64,000 bases of DNA from Nitratireductor aquimarinus (GCF_017255295.1 NZ_JAFKDE010000002.1:248001-312000), one strand, 5' to 3'; shown: positions 22,282 to 31,595, numbered from the stretch's first letter. Numbers and translations are program-made. Notes: a model not told the origin generated them from the letters alone.

Positions 22282-22779
22282 ATGTATCAGAAAGCGTCTC
22301 CGACGAAAGACAAGTACGGCAATTCTCTGGATATCGGCCAACCCAATGGCATGAATCCGTTTCAGGTTGGCGATGCAGCCATGCCGCAGGCCAGCGGGCT
22401 TATGGCAATGTCCGCGCCGATGCAGTCCCCGGACATGGGCGATGCGCAGGGGCTTATGGCTGCTCCAGCGCCCGTTGATATGGCGCAGGCCGCGCCTGAT
22501 GGCAGGGATGCCGCTCTAGCGCAGTTGGCCGCATTCGCGCAGTTGAATGCACAGCCTCGCCAGCCAGTGCAGCGTCCGGTCCATCCCTTCAACCAGAAGA
22601 TGGCGGATATGGTCGGGCTTCCTACGCAGCGTTCAACCCAGCCTGCTGGCCCGCCTGTTCACCCGTTCAATCAAAAGCTGGCGGATATGGTCGGGCTTCC
22701 CACCACTCGGTCGGCACAGCCCCAGCAGCGCCGGATTGATCCGCTGTCGCAGGCGCTTTTGAAACTTGGAGGGCGGTAA
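22282..22779 (+). CDS. Repeat-containing virion-module protein, 165 aa
   Basis: A Met/Ala/Gln/Pro-rich low-complexity protein with a tandem duplication near residues 94-140: VHPFNQKMADMVGLPTQRS followed by VHPFNQKLADMVGLPTTRS. Disorder is likely. Position among ejection genes suggests it is injected or helps assembly. It overlaps the next start by TAATG. Confidence 0.7.
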   Translation: MYQKASPTKDKYGNSLDIGQPNGMNPFQVGDAAMPQASGLMAMSAPMQSPDMGDAQGLMAAPAPVDMAQAAPDGRDAALAQLAAFAQLNAQPRQPVQRPVHPFNQKMADMVGLPTQRSTQPAGPPVHPFNQKLADMVGLPTTRSAQPQQRRIDPLSQALLKLGGR

Positions 22780-24767
22780 TGGCTGTCGGTGATCTTCTCT
22801 TTGCCTTCGATCCTTCCAAGGAGAGCCCGGAGAGCGTCAAGAAAAAGCGCGCCATCGCAGAGGCCATCCTTGCGACGAACCGCGCCCCGCGAACCATTGG
22901 CGAGGGCCTTAACGCCCTTGGTGACGGCATCGTTGCCAATGTGATGAACCGCAGGGCATCAGAAGCCGAAGGTATGGGGCAGCAGAGCGCCCAGAAGGCT
23001 ATTGCGGCGCTCATTGCGGGCAGTGATTTTGGCGGTTCTTCTGGCTCTAGCGCCTCTGGCTTTGCTGCCGAAGCGCCATCCATCCAGCCTGACTATGCCT
23101 CTCAGCGTGTTGCGCAGGCGCATAACGAAAGCGGCGGCTCTGATTGGCTCAAATATGCAAATCAGGGCGCTACTCGTAGCATGCCCCTGAGTGGAGATTT
23201 GACGAGCGCTCTTTCTTTCCTCCCTGAGCTTGGCGTTCAGATGGAGGTGTTCTCTGGGGGGCAGCCTGCCAAGGGATCTGGTGGCGCTCGCGTCGGCTCT
23301 ACCCGTCACGATCACGGCAATGCGGCTGATGTGTTCTTCTACAAGGATGGCCGTCGCCTTGATTGGTCCAATCCTGAAGATGTGCCGATCTATGAGGAAA
23401 TCGTTCGTCGTGGCCGTGCCGCTGGCATCACGGGATTTGGCGCTGGCGAAGGCTATATGCGCCCCGGATCTATGCATATCGGCTTTGGCGGCGAAGCCGT
23501 ATGGGGTGCGGGCGGCAAGGGGGCGAATGCTCCTGATTGGCTTCGCAATGCTTACAACTCCCCCATGCAGGCGTCGAACCCCGTTCAAGCCATTAACGGC
23601 ATCATGAACGATGGACCGGTGCAGGTTGCGGAATCCGAGGCCGATGTGCAGGCCATGGAAGCCGCCATGGCGCAGCAAAACCCACAGGCATTCAACATGC
23701 CAACTGGTGGAGCCGCCCCACAGCAGCCCGTACAGATGGCGCAGGCGTCCATGCCCAACCAGATGTCGGATGCTGAGGCATTGCGGCTTCTCGGCGCTCG
23801 TGCGGAGCCGCAGCCCATGCAGCAGGCACCACAGCCTATGCAGGCGATGAATAGTGGCCCAACCATGGAGCAGTTGCTACAGGCATCGCAGAACCCATGG
23901 CTGTCAGAGTCGCAGCGCGGCATTGTGAACATGCTCTTGCAGCAGCAGATGCAGCAGAACGACCCGATGCGACAGATGGAGATGGAGCGCGCACGGCTTG
24001 AGCTTGAGCAGATGCGCAACCCGCAAGAAAAGCTCATCAACGCGGGTGACGGAAATCTCTACAACCCGAATAGCGGCGAATGGATTAGCGCTCCCGGCAG
24101 AGACCAAGACGGTTTCCGCAGGGCGACACCTGAAGAAGCCGCGCAGTATGGCGCACCTGGTGGGCAGTTCGGTCCTGATGGTCGCTTCTATCCGATCAAT
24201 CCGCCTTCCGGTACGGCTCTTAGTGTCGATCCAACAACCGGCGCAGTCACATTCCAGCAGGGTTCCGGCGTTAAGCCTCTCACGGAGGGACAGTCCAAGG
24301 ATACCGTCTACGCGACCCGCGCAGAAGGCTCTCTTGGCACATTGGACAAGTTCGGGGATACGCTCACCAACCCGCTTGAACGCGCTGCCGAATATGACCC
24401 AACCGGCCTATTCCGGAGCAACCAGTCGCCAGAGTTCCAGCAGGCCAAGCAGGCGGGCGACGAGTTCTTGCAGGCCATTCTTCGCAAGGATACGGGCGCA
24501 GCGATCACGACCGACGAAATGCAGTCCTATGGCCGTACCTATCTTCCGATGCCGGGTGATGGCCCTGAAGTTCTTAGACAGAAGCAGGTGGCCCGCAAGC
24601 GCGCGCTCGAAGCTCTCAAGGCAGGTATGCCGCCGCAGGCCATCTTGCAGCAGGAAAAAGCGCTGGCTAACACCGCTGATCAGAGTAATTCAGATGCTAT
24701 CCCAAGCGACGTTGACCCCGCCGATTGGGAATTCATGACGCCAGAAGAAAAGGCGCTCTTCCAATGA
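22779..24767 (+). CDS. Ejection protein with M15-type peptidase domain
   Basis: A 662-residue protein. Residues about 110-245 form a peptidoglycan-peptidase-like domain: H177-D-H179-G-N-A-A-D184, a VanY/M15-type zinc motif, and a later His233 in MHIGF. The rest is Gln/Met-rich helix. Its position and size fit an injected podoviral protein that opens the cell wall during DNA entry. Overlaps the next gene by ATGA. Confidence 0.8.
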   Translation: MAVGDLLFAFDPSKESPESVKKKRAIAEAILATNRAPRTIGEGLNALGDGIVANVMNRRASEAEGMGQQSAQKAIAALIAGSDFGGSSGSSASGFAAEAPSIQPDYASQRVAQAHNESGGSDWLKYANQGATRSMPLSGDLTSALSFLPELGVQMEVFSGGQPAKGSGGARVGSTRHDHGNAADVFFYKDGRRLDWSNPEDVPIYEEIVRRGRAAGITGFGAGEGYMRPGSMHIGFGGEAVWGAGGKGANAPDWLRNAYNSPMQASNPVQAINGIMNDGPVQVAESEADVQAMEAAMAQQNPQAFNMPTGGAAPQQPVQMAQASMPNQMSDAEALRLLGARAEPQPMQQAPQPMQAMNSGPTMEQLLQASQNPWLSESQRGIVNMLLQQQMQQNDPMRQMEMERARLELEQMRNPQEKLINAGDGNLYNPNSGEWISAPGRDQDGFRRATPEEAAQYGAPGGQFGPDGRFYPINPPSGTALSVDPTTGAVTFQQGSGVKPLTEGQSKDTVYATRAEGSLGTLDKFGDTLTNPLERAAEYDPTGLFRSNQSPEFQQAKQAGDEFLQAILRKDTGAAITTDEMQSYGRTYLPMPGDGPEVLRQKQVARKRALEALKAGMPPQAILQQEKALANTADQSNSDAIPSDVDPADWEFMTPEEKALFQ

Positions 24768-26794
24768 CACCAGAACAGCAGAAAGCGCTTGCTCTTGCTC
24801 GTGCCCGTCGCAGGCGTCAGGAAGCGCAGGGGCAGGGCGGTCAGCCGCAAGAGCAGTCTGGCGGGGGATTCCTCCGTGATGTTGACAGCTTCATGCGTGG
24901 CGCGGCTGATATGGCTACCTTTGGTCTTGCTGATGAGATTTCGGCTGGTCTTGGCGCTCTAACGGGCATTGGTGGCGACTTTGGCGATTATTCGGGCAAT
25001 CTCGAACGCCAGAGGCAAGAGCAGGCCATGCGGGATGAAGCCGACCCCATTTCCTCGACATTGGGCCGTGTGGCCGGTGGCGTTGGTAGCGGTCTTGGTC
25101 TTGCTCGTGGCGGATTGAGCCTTACGACGCGCCTTGCACCTAATGCTGGCCTCGGCGCTCGTATTGGCGCGGGTGCGGCTGAGGGTGCGGCATTCGGCGG
25201 CGCTTATGGCCTTGGTTCCGGAGAAGGCGTCAGTGGGCGCTTGCAGAGTGGCGTTAAGGATGCTGCTCTAGGTGCGGCTTTCGGTGGCGCTTTCCCGGTC
25301 GTCGCGAAAGGTGCTTCTGCCGGTGCGCGGGCTATTATGGATTCCCGCGTTGGACGTGAGGTTGCCAAGCGTACAGGCGTCAATCCAGAAGTATTGCGGA
25401 TGCTGGGAACCTCGATGCAGGCGGACGATACGCTTGGCCCTCGTGGTGCAGCCAATATGCGCCGTGCCGGGTCTGAAGCCATGCTTGCAGATGCTGGGCC
25501 GAATTCACGCTCCATTCTCGACACCGCTATTCAGCGCGGTGGTCCGGGTGGGGTGCAGGCACAGCGGGCAATCTCTGAGCGCGCATCTCGTGGCGCTCGT
25601 GACCTCACTGCTGCGCTCGATGACACGATGGGCCGCCCCGGCCAAAGTATGTCGCGGGAGATGGTCGTCTATGGCGATAAGACCAACCCCATGAGCCTGA
25701 TCTACAAGCGCGCTTATGATACACCTATCGACTATTCCAACCCATTGGCAATGCGCATCGAGAAGGCCGTTAAAGGACGCGTTCCTCCGTCTGCCATCCG
25801 TGCGGCGAACGAGCTTATGCGCGTGGAAGGCAATCAGTCGAAGCAGATCATGGCAAAGCTTGCCGATGACGGTTCTGTGGTCTTTGAAACCCTTCCTGAC
25901 GTGCGCCAGTTGGATTACATCACACGGGGCCTCAATGAGGTTGCGGAGCAGGCAAACGGGCAGGGCAAGCTTGGTGGAACGACCGCCACAGGCCGCGCTT
26001 ATGCCAATCTCTCTCGTGAGATCCGCAACGACCTGAAAGAGCTTGTGCCGGAATACAAGACTGCGCTCGACAGGGCCGGTACTGAAATCCGTAAGGTTAA
26101 GGCGGAAGAGTTCGGCACAAAGCTTCTGTCACCATCCGTTACGCGTGACCAGGTGAAAGAGTTCGTCCAAGACATCCCGGAGGCAGAGCGCGGGAAGCTG
26201 ATGCAGGGCGTCCGTCAGCAAATTGACGACGCAATGGCGCGCGTTACTCGTACCGTTCAGGATGGCGACGTTGATGCACGAGAAGCGGTTAAGGCGCTCA
26301 AAGACCTTTCCAGCCGCTCCAATCGTGAAAAGCTGGCAGCAGCAATTGGCAAAGAAAAAGCTGATCGGCTGTTCAGTGAGGTTGACCGCGTTGCCACCTC
26401 CTTTGACCTCCGCGCCTCGGTTGCGGAGAACTCGAAGACATACGCCAGACAGGCAACTGATCGCCGTATCAAGGACATGACTGGCCCCGGACCTGTTGGG
26501 CGGTTGGCACAGGGTGAGCCTGTCAATGCGACCAAGCGAATTGTTCAGCTTCTTACCGGGAAAACGCCTGAGAAAATTCAGGCTCGCGAAGATGCCGTCT
26601 ATTCGCAGCTCGCTAATCTTCTAACGAGGCCGCAGGCATCAGCGCAACGTGTCTTCTCTGGCATGAACGAAATGAGCCGTCGAGAGATAGCAAATGCGCT
26701 TCTTGCTGACCGTATCAATCAAAATATGAATCGCGCTTCGCCTGCTCTCGTTTATCCCACCACCGGCCTATTAGGAGGCACAAGCCAACGATAG
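24764..26794 (+). CDS. Large ejection protein, 676 aa
   Basis: ATG 24764 is chosen for the ATGA overlap. After a charged start come Gly/Ala-rich hydrophobic stretches (about residues 95-190) and then long helices to the end, the composition of large podoviral internal proteins that form a channel across the envelope. No enzyme motif seen. A leftward gene overlaps its last 80 bases. Confidence 0.8.
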   Translation: MTPEQQKALALARARRRRQEAQGQGGQPQEQSGGGFLRDVDSFMRGAADMATFGLADEISAGLGALTGIGGDFGDYSGNLERQRQEQAMRDEADPISSTLGRVAGGVGSGLGLARGGLSLTTRLAPNAGLGARIGAGAAEGAAFGGAYGLGSGEGVSGRLQSGVKDAALGAAFGGAFPVVAKGASAGARAIMDSRVGREVAKRTGVNPEVLRMLGTSMQADDTLGPRGAANMRRAGSEAMLADAGPNSRSILDTAIQRGGPGGVQAQRAISERASRGARDLTAALDDTMGRPGQSMSREMVVYGDKTNPMSLIYKRAYDTPIDYSNPLAMRIEKAVKGRVPPSAIRAANELMRVEGNQSKQIMAKLADDGSVVFETLPDVRQLDYITRGLNEVAEQANGQGKLGGTTATGRAYANLSREIRNDLKELVPEYKTALDRAGTEIRKVKAEEFGTKLLSPSVTRDQVKEFVQDIPEAERGKLMQGVRQQIDDAMARVTRTVQDGDVDAREAVKALKDLSSRSNREKLAAAIGKEKADRLFSEVDRVATSFDLRASVAENSKTYARQATDRRIKDMTGPGPVGRLAQGEPVNATKRIVQLLTGKTPEKIQAREDAVYSQLANLLTRPQASAQRVFSGMNEMSRREIANALLADRINQNMNRASPALVYPTTGLLGGTSQR

Positions 26795-26918
26795 ACAGGC
26801 AAACCAAGACGAGGAGCGGCAAGCCCCACTCGTCAGCCTTGCTATCGAGCCAGCGCACCATGAGGGTGCAGATGATAAGCGCAACGACAGCGCCGAAGAC
26901 ATCAGGAAAATTTTTCAC
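26715..26918 (-). CDS. Antisense small membrane protein, 67 aa
   Basis: A leftward 67-residue protein with a GTG start at 26918, two transmembrane segments (about residues 6-22 and 32-51) and a charged C-terminus (WWDKREQAKRDSYFD). It overlaps the end of the ejection gene on the other strand. It lacks a clear ribosome-binding site. Location and topology resemble lysogenic-conversion membrane genes, but it could be a chance frame. Confidence 0.45.
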   Translation of the reverse strand: MKNFPDVFGAVVALIICTLMVRWLDSKADEWGLPLLVLVCLSIVGLCLLIGRWWDKREQAKRDSYFD

Positions 26919-26939
26919 CTACACAATATGATTCAACAG

Positions 26940-26967
26940 AGCCGTTCTCGCAAGGGGGCGGCTTTTT
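26940..26967 (+). terminator. Terminator after ejection genes
   Basis: AGCCG (26940-26944) pairs with CGGCT (26959-26963), followed by a T5 run. It separates ejection genes from the collar gene. Confidence 0.65.
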
Positions 26968-26983
26968 CTATGCGGAGAAGCCC

Positions 26984-27799
26984 ATGCCTCGCAGCGGCGG
27001 TATCTATTCCCTCCCAGCCGGATATCTCGCCACAACGGGCGAAACGGTTCTGGCATCCCAGCACAACGGCCCGCTTGAGGATCTTGCGGCGTCCATGACC
27101 AATTCTCTGCCGCGTGATGGTCAAGCCCCCATGCAGGGCGAGCTTCCCATGGGTGGTAACAAGATTACAGGTCTGGCAACCGGAACGGCGAACAATGACG
27201 CTGCGACGGTTGCGCAGGCAAACAGCGCTTCGCCGATTGGAACGGTGGTTTCCTATGCAGGCACAACCGCGCCGGAGCGCTGGCTTCTCTGCTATGGGCA
27301 GGCAGTATCTCGAACCACCTATGCAACCCTATTCTCGGTGATCGGTACCGCGTTCGGTGCTGGCGACGGAACGACAACCTTCAACGTTCCTGACTGCCGG
27401 GGCCGCGTAGCCGCCGGCAAGGACAATATGGGCGGCACCGCAGCGGAACGCCTTACGAGCGGCAAGGGTGGCGTGGCTGGAATTACGCTTGGCGCATCTG
27501 GCGGCGTTGAAGAACATGCGCTGACTGTGGCCGAGCTAGCCGAGCATGACCATAGTGGCAACACAGGACAGGCGGGCAAGCATAAGCATAGTTCGACTGC
27601 GCGCATCAAGATTACTGGCTCCGGCGCATATGGGCAGTTTGATGGAGGCTCCAGCTTCGACAATGGAACCTACAACTTCAGCGACATCATGAACAACGCC
27701 CCTGACCACTCCCACACCATCCCTAGCGATGGTAGCGGCGAGGCGCACCCCAACGTGCAGCCCACAATCGTATTCAACACGATCATCAAAGCGCTCTAG
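26984..27799 (+). CDS. Tail collar domain protein
   Basis: A 271-residue tail component. The central region carries the phage collar domain: ERWLLCYGQAVSRTTYATLF, then GTTTFNVPDCRGRVAAGKD. The C-terminus is His-rich (HDHSGN, HKHSS, DHSHTIPSD) as in metal-binding fibre tips. It probably attaches to the tail hub and contributes to host contact. Ends before a terminator. Confidence 0.88.
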   Translation: MPRSGGIYSLPAGYLATTGETVLASQHNGPLEDLAASMTNSLPRDGQAPMQGELPMGGNKITGLATGTANNDAATVAQANSASPIGTVVSYAGTTAPERWLLCYGQAVSRTTYATLFSVIGTAFGAGDGTTTFNVPDCRGRVAAGKDNMGGTAAERLTSGKGGVAGITLGASGGVEEHALTVAELAEHDHSGNTGQAGKHKHSSTARIKITGSGAYGQFDGGSSFDNGTYNFSDIMNNAPDHSHTIPSDGSGEAHPNVQPTIVFNTIIKAL

Positions 27800-27824
27800 C
27801 GCCCTCCCAAATCAGCACATGCCC

Positions 27825-27848
27825 GCCGCCCTTTGAGGCGGCTTTTTT
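27825..27848 (+). terminator. Terminator before tail fibre gene
   Basis: GCCGCC-CTTTGA-GGCGGC (27825-27842) followed by six T. The fibre gene start and its GGAG site lie just downstream, so fibre expression depends on readthrough or an internal promoter. Confidence 0.8.
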
Positions 27849-27862
27849 ATTGGAGCAATGTC

Positions 27863-29854
27863 TTGGCCAATATTCGGATTTCAAGCCTTCCAAATGAAGC
27901 AACCCCGTCCGCCACGGATGAGATTGCAATCGACGGCACCACTACGCGCAAGACCACGCTTGAGAACGCCGTTAAGGCAGGGCGTCCGGTTGCTTCACAG
28001 CCAGAGGCGGAGGCGGGCGTTGACAATCTCAAGGCAATGACGCCGCTGACGACCAAACAGGCGATTGACGCCATCGGCGGCGCACAGTTTGCTACAACTG
28101 CGCAGGGCTCGAAGGCCGATACTGCTCTCCAGCCGGCCAACATTGGAGCGACTGTTCAGGCGCATGATGCGCTCCTCGATAGCGTGTCCAGTCTTTCGCT
28201 CGTTGCGGGCGACATTTTCTATGCGACCGGATCGAACACGGTTGCGCGGTTGCCTATCGGCGCTAACGGCTCCGTTCTCGGTGTAACGGGCGGGCTCCCG
28301 GCGTGGAGTTCTACGCTTATGGACGCGCAGACCGTTAAGGGCACCACACCCGGCACCACCGGCCTCGCCGTCCTCGGCTCTGATACGCAGGCAGAAGCAA
28401 GAACCGCCATTGGCATTGCTGACTATGCTACGCGCACAGAAGCGGCAGCCGCGAATATCGTGGCAAGTTTGGACTACGTTCGCACGGCTGGCGATACTTC
28501 TGCGGGTGATGGTGGTGGAGCATTATACAAGCGCGCCGCGTCAGAGCCAACACACGGGGGCAAGTTCCAGTCTGCGGATGGGGCATGGTGGGAGATCACT
28601 GACGTTATTCTGGCGCAAGATTATGAGGCTTCGAATATAACGGCGACTCCTAGTGTGGACGCTCATTCTGGCGGTGATTTGGGGGCCTCCCCGTCAGGTG
28701 GCGCGCCATATTTCAACGTTGTTGTTGGGCATGGTGCAAGCGCAGATGGGAACCAATGGAGGTCCACCTATGTTGGCGCTTTGACTGCGACCATGATGGA
28801 TGAGAGCGAGCGCACAGACGCCTACGGCAATGGCGCAATGCGCTTTGCACGATATTCTCAACGGAATACGGCTATTGGCTCTCTCACCTTGCAATGGCTA
28901 GGGCAGGAGAAATCTCGCCTGAATGAGCTGTTTCATGACCTATGGTGGCCCGTTGAGCCTTCTGACCCCGCGTGGGATGCGGCGGGATTGGAGACGCGCA
29001 ATCCGGGCGTGAAAGACAAACTCCTGCTGGTGGATGATGCGGCTGACACTGACGATGTGCGTGGCAACGTTGCAGTAGGACGGGATGCGCAATTGCATCT
29101 CATTAACGGCACCTTCAATGTTGCTGTCGGCTACCGTGCCGGGGCGCGGGGCGTAGGTGTCAGTAACAACGTTGCGGTCGGGCGAGACGCCATGATTGAC
29201 AACGTTCTTGGTAACTCCAACACCGCATTAGGTGCGGTAGCTGGCTCTGAGCACCAGGAAGGTAATGTCAACGTCTATGTCGGCTATCAGTCTGGCAACA
29301 ACCATGTGACAGGCCTTGGCAACGTCATGGTTGGCGGTGGATCTGGCACAGGGTGGACAGATGGCGACCGAAATGTGCTTATCGGCTACCAGTCCGGGCA
29401 GGGCGTCACGCAGGGTGATGATATCCTCGCCATTCAGAACCTGTCCACTCGCGACCCACTTATTGCGGGACGGTTCAATCATTCCGCCGCTGGCATCAAC
29501 ATACAGCCTTCTGAAATCGAAGCGACCTTCCACGTCAGGGTTGGGGCGGGTAGCGGGGCATTGGTCAATGCTGCGGCTGATAACTTGTTCATCGATGTTG
29601 AGGGCACGGGCGGCATCACCATTGGCAATGGTTCCTCTGATAGCAGCACACTGTATTTCGCCAACCCATCCAGCAACAGAGCCGGGGGGCTTTTATACGC
29701 TCACTCCACCGGAGTATTGGCAATCTATGCGGGAACCGTGCAACGAGTGCAGATAACGGATGACGGGCTTCGTCTTCTGACGCTGCCGACAAGTGCTACG
29801 GGGCTTAGCAGTGGTCAGATCTGGAACGATGGCGGAACGTTGAAGGTCGCATAG
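27863..29854 (+). CDS. Tail fibre/spike with trimeric repeats
   Basis: A 663-residue receptor-binding protein. I start at TTG 27863, eight bases after GGAG, giving ANIRISSLPNEATPSATDE, a familiar fibre N-terminus. Residues about 195-260 (SLDYVRTAGDTSAGDGGGAL, FQSADGAWWEI) match the opening of pectate-lyase-like spikes. Then come NVAVGRDA/NVAVGYRAG-type repeats (about 405-560) as in trimeric adhesin heads. No chaperone domain at the end. Confidence 0.88.
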   Translation: MANIRISSLPNEATPSATDEIAIDGTTTRKTTLENAVKAGRPVASQPEAEAGVDNLKAMTPLTTKQAIDAIGGAQFATTAQGSKADTALQPANIGATVQAHDALLDSVSSLSLVAGDIFYATGSNTVARLPIGANGSVLGVTGGLPAWSSTLMDAQTVKGTTPGTTGLAVLGSDTQAEARTAIGIADYATRTEAAAANIVASLDYVRTAGDTSAGDGGGALYKRAASEPTHGGKFQSADGAWWEITDVILAQDYEASNITATPSVDAHSGGDLGASPSGGAPYFNVVVGHGASADGNQWRSTYVGALTATMMDESERTDAYGNGAMRFARYSQRNTAIGSLTLQWLGQEKSRLNELFHDLWWPVEPSDPAWDAAGLETRNPGVKDKLLLVDDAADTDDVRGNVAVGRDAQLHLINGTFNVAVGYRAGARGVGVSNNVAVGRDAMIDNVLGNSNTALGAVAGSEHQEGNVNVYVGYQSGNNHVTGLGNVMVGGGSGTGWTDGDRNVLIGYQSGQGVTQGDDILAIQNLSTRDPLIAGRFNHSAAGINIQPSEIEATFHVRVGAGSGALVNAAADNLFIDVEGTGGITIGNGSSDSSTLYFANPSSNRAGGLLYAHSTGVLAIYAGTVQRVQITDDGLRLLTLPTSATGLSSGQIWNDGGTLKVA

Positions 29855-29868
29855 CTATGGAGAACCCC

Positions 29869-30018
29869 ATGCGCAAATTCGTTATTGATGAGAATCTTGC
29901 TCAGGCCATTGCCGACTATCTGGCAGCGCGACCTTATCGAGAGGTCGCCCAGCTTGTTGCGGGCCTCATGGCGCTACAAGAGATCAAGGAAGACGAGACC
30001 TTATCCGATGGAGAATAA
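29869..30018 (+). CDS. Small protein after tail fibre, 49 aa
   Basis: ATG 29869 follows GGAGA. The product opens RKFVIDENLAQAIADYLAARP and continues YREVAQLVAGLMALQ, a short amphipathic protein found after fibre genes in many phages, function unknown to me. It converges with a leftward gene one base beyond its stop. Confidence 0.75.
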   Translation: MRKFVIDENLAQAIADYLAARPYREVAQLVAGLMALQEIKEDETLSDGE

Positions 30019-30019
30019 G

Positions 30020-30160
30020 CTAAAATGTGGATTTCTCGTCATCAAACCTGGCAAGTTCATCCTCATCATCTCTTGAAGACAGGTTGTCGTATCGGATGAT
30101 TAAGATGGCGAACGCCATGCCGCTCACCACTCCGAGAACGTAAAAAATGAGTTGTGACAT
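30020..30160 (-). CDS. Antisense single-span membrane protein, 46 aa
   Basis: A leftward gene with an AAGGGGGAT ribosome-binding site and ATG 30160. One transmembrane segment (residues 4-22, LIFYVLGVVSGMAFAILII) is followed by an acidic tail (SSRDDEDELARFDDE). Its N-terminus resembles that of the leftward gene 63395-63598 in prophage 2 (M-x-x-LI-x-Y-x-LG-x-x-SG-x-A), which also follows a tail fibre. It may be a conversion or exclusion protein. Confidence 0.7.
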   Translation of the reverse strand: MSQLIFYVLGVVSGMAFAILIIRYDNLSSRDDEDELARFDDEKSTF

Positions 30161-30257
30161 TCGATCCCCCTTAGTCGAAACTTACTATCGTCTAGGCTAG
30201 TTCTCTCCCACATGGTGCGATAACACACCCTCACGCGCAACACTCACCGGAGGCCCG

Positions 30258-30449
30258 ATGCGCTCCTACCTTGCTGCTTTCTCTGTATTCATAAATGAGA
30301 GAACGGGAGGGGAGAAGACGCAGACCTTGTGTGCGAGAATTGGGCTGCGGTTTGGAGAGCGGTGTTTGTTCTGCCGTGTGGTGGGCGCAGTTCTTCGGGA
30401 GCCGGAGCATTGCCTTGAAGAGGTGCGCTATTGGCTTGGGAAGAAGTGA
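30258..30449 (+). CDS. Small protein, 63 aa
   Basis: ATG 30258 follows CGGAGG. The product is basic, with Cys (TLCARIG, CLFCRVVG) and a helical C-terminus (EEVRYWLGKK). Comparable small proteins sit before endolysins in rhizobial prophages. The following stretch to 30580 holds no other gene that I can support. Confidence 0.6.
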   Translation: MRSYLAAFSVFINERTGGEKTQTLCARIGLRFGERCLFCRVVGAVLREPEHCLEEVRYWLGKK

Positions 30450-30580
30450 GGGCCTTGCACCCTCCCAGCCGTAGCATTCTTTGCGACCTATGACGCGGCT
30501 CAGGTCGGTTGGCGATATTGCCCCAACGCGGCCCGCCAACTCCCTGAATCTACCCTAAAACCAACCGAATTGGAATCCCC

Positions 30581-31165
30581 ATGGTCAACCTAACCACGGG
30601 CGACACGGCTCTTATTGTGGAGACGTGCCGCGAGCATGGCCTATTGCGCAATCAGGCAGCATACGTGCTGGCGACGGCGAAGTGGGAAACCGCCCACACC
30701 ATGAAGCCCGTGCGTGAGTATGGTGGCGAGAAGTACCTCCGCTCCAAGCGCTATTACCCCTATGTCGGCATGGGTTACGTGCAGCTTACCTGGAGGGCCA
30801 ATTACGAGAAGGCCAGCCGCAAGCTTGGCGTCGATTTCGTCAAGAACCCGAAGCTTCTTCTAAAGCCCAAATACGCCGCACCCATCCTCGTGATCGGCAG
30901 CAAGGAGGGCTGGTTCACGGGCAAGAAGCTTTCCGATTACATCACGCTCAATCGCTCTGACTTCAAGGGCGCTCGCCGCATCATCAACGGCACCGACAAG
31001 GCGGCTGAGATCGCCAATATCGCCCGCGAATACGACGCCGCGCTTCGTGCAGCCGGCTATGGCGAGAGCGCTTCAAAGCCCACCACCAAGCGCGGCAAGT
31101 CCTTCCTCGAAGTCATCGTCGCCGCAATCATCTCCTTCATTCAAAACATCTGGAGCCGCAAATGA
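30581..31165 (+). CDS. GH19-type endolysin
   Basis: A 194-residue cell-wall hydrolase related to chitinase class I (GH19). Core motifs are AYVLATAKWETAHTMKPV, with a Glu as likely catalytic acid, and GMGYVQLTWRANYEK. The C-terminus (about residues 165-194) is a hydrophobic helix (FLEVIVAAIISFIQNIW), which may anchor or export the enzyme as in signal-anchor lysins. Overlaps the holin-like gene by ATGA. Confidence 0.88.
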   Translation: MVNLTTGDTALIVETCREHGLLRNQAAYVLATAKWETAHTMKPVREYGGEKYLRSKRYYPYVGMGYVQLTWRANYEKASRKLGVDFVKNPKLLLKPKYAAPILVIGSKEGWFTGKKLSDYITLNRSDFKGARRIINGTDKAAEIANIAREYDAALRAAGYGESASKPTTKRGKSFLEVIVAAIISFIQNIWSRK

Positions 31166-31362
31166 GCGTCATCGCACGTATCATCCTGCGATACGTCGCA
31201 GGCTTCCTAATCGCGTGGGGCTTACTCACCAAGGATGACATGGGCCTCGTTCTCACCGACCCGCAGTTGAATAGCTGGATTGAGATTGGCGCGGGCGTTC
31301 TCTTCGGCTTCATCGGTGAGACTTGGTATCGCCTCGCCAAAAGACTTGGGTGGGCCACATGA
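31162..31362 (+). CDS. Holin-like membrane protein, 66 aa
   Basis: Two hydrophobic segments (residues 4-22 and 42-54) separated by a short polar loop, directly after the endolysin and coupled to it. This fits a small holin that permeabilises the membrane at lysis. A holin call rests on topology and position. Confidence 0.65.
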   Translation: MSVIARIILRYVAGFLIAWGLLTKDDMGLVLTDPQLNSWIEIGAGVLFGFIGETWYRLAKRLGWAT

Positions 31363-31595
31363 GCGTCATCCTAGCCATTCTATCCAACAAGTTCGTTATC
31401 GGCTCTGGTGCGGCTCTATTGGCGATTGTGGGGGCATTCATCAAGGGCAGGGCGTCCGGTGCCGCCAAGGAGCGCCAGAAGACGGCAGAAGAGCGCCTGC
31501 GCGCCCGTGAGACGGCAGACGAGATTGACGACGCCATCGCAGGCCGCACGGCAGAGGAAAACCGCAAGAGGCTGTCGAAATGGTCCGCGCGCTGA
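31359..31595 (+). CDS. Rz-like inner-membrane spanin
   Basis: A 78-residue protein with an N-terminal transmembrane segment (FVIGSGAALLAIVGAFI) and a long charged helix (AAKERQKTAEERLRARETAD), the type II topology of Rz spanins that span the periplasm. ATG 31359 overlaps the previous stop. The next gene begins inside it, as for Rz/Rz1. Confidence 0.75.
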   Translation: MSVILAILSNKFVIGSGAALLAIVGAFIKGRASGAAKERQKTAEERLRARETADEIDDAIAGRTAEENRKRLSKWSAR

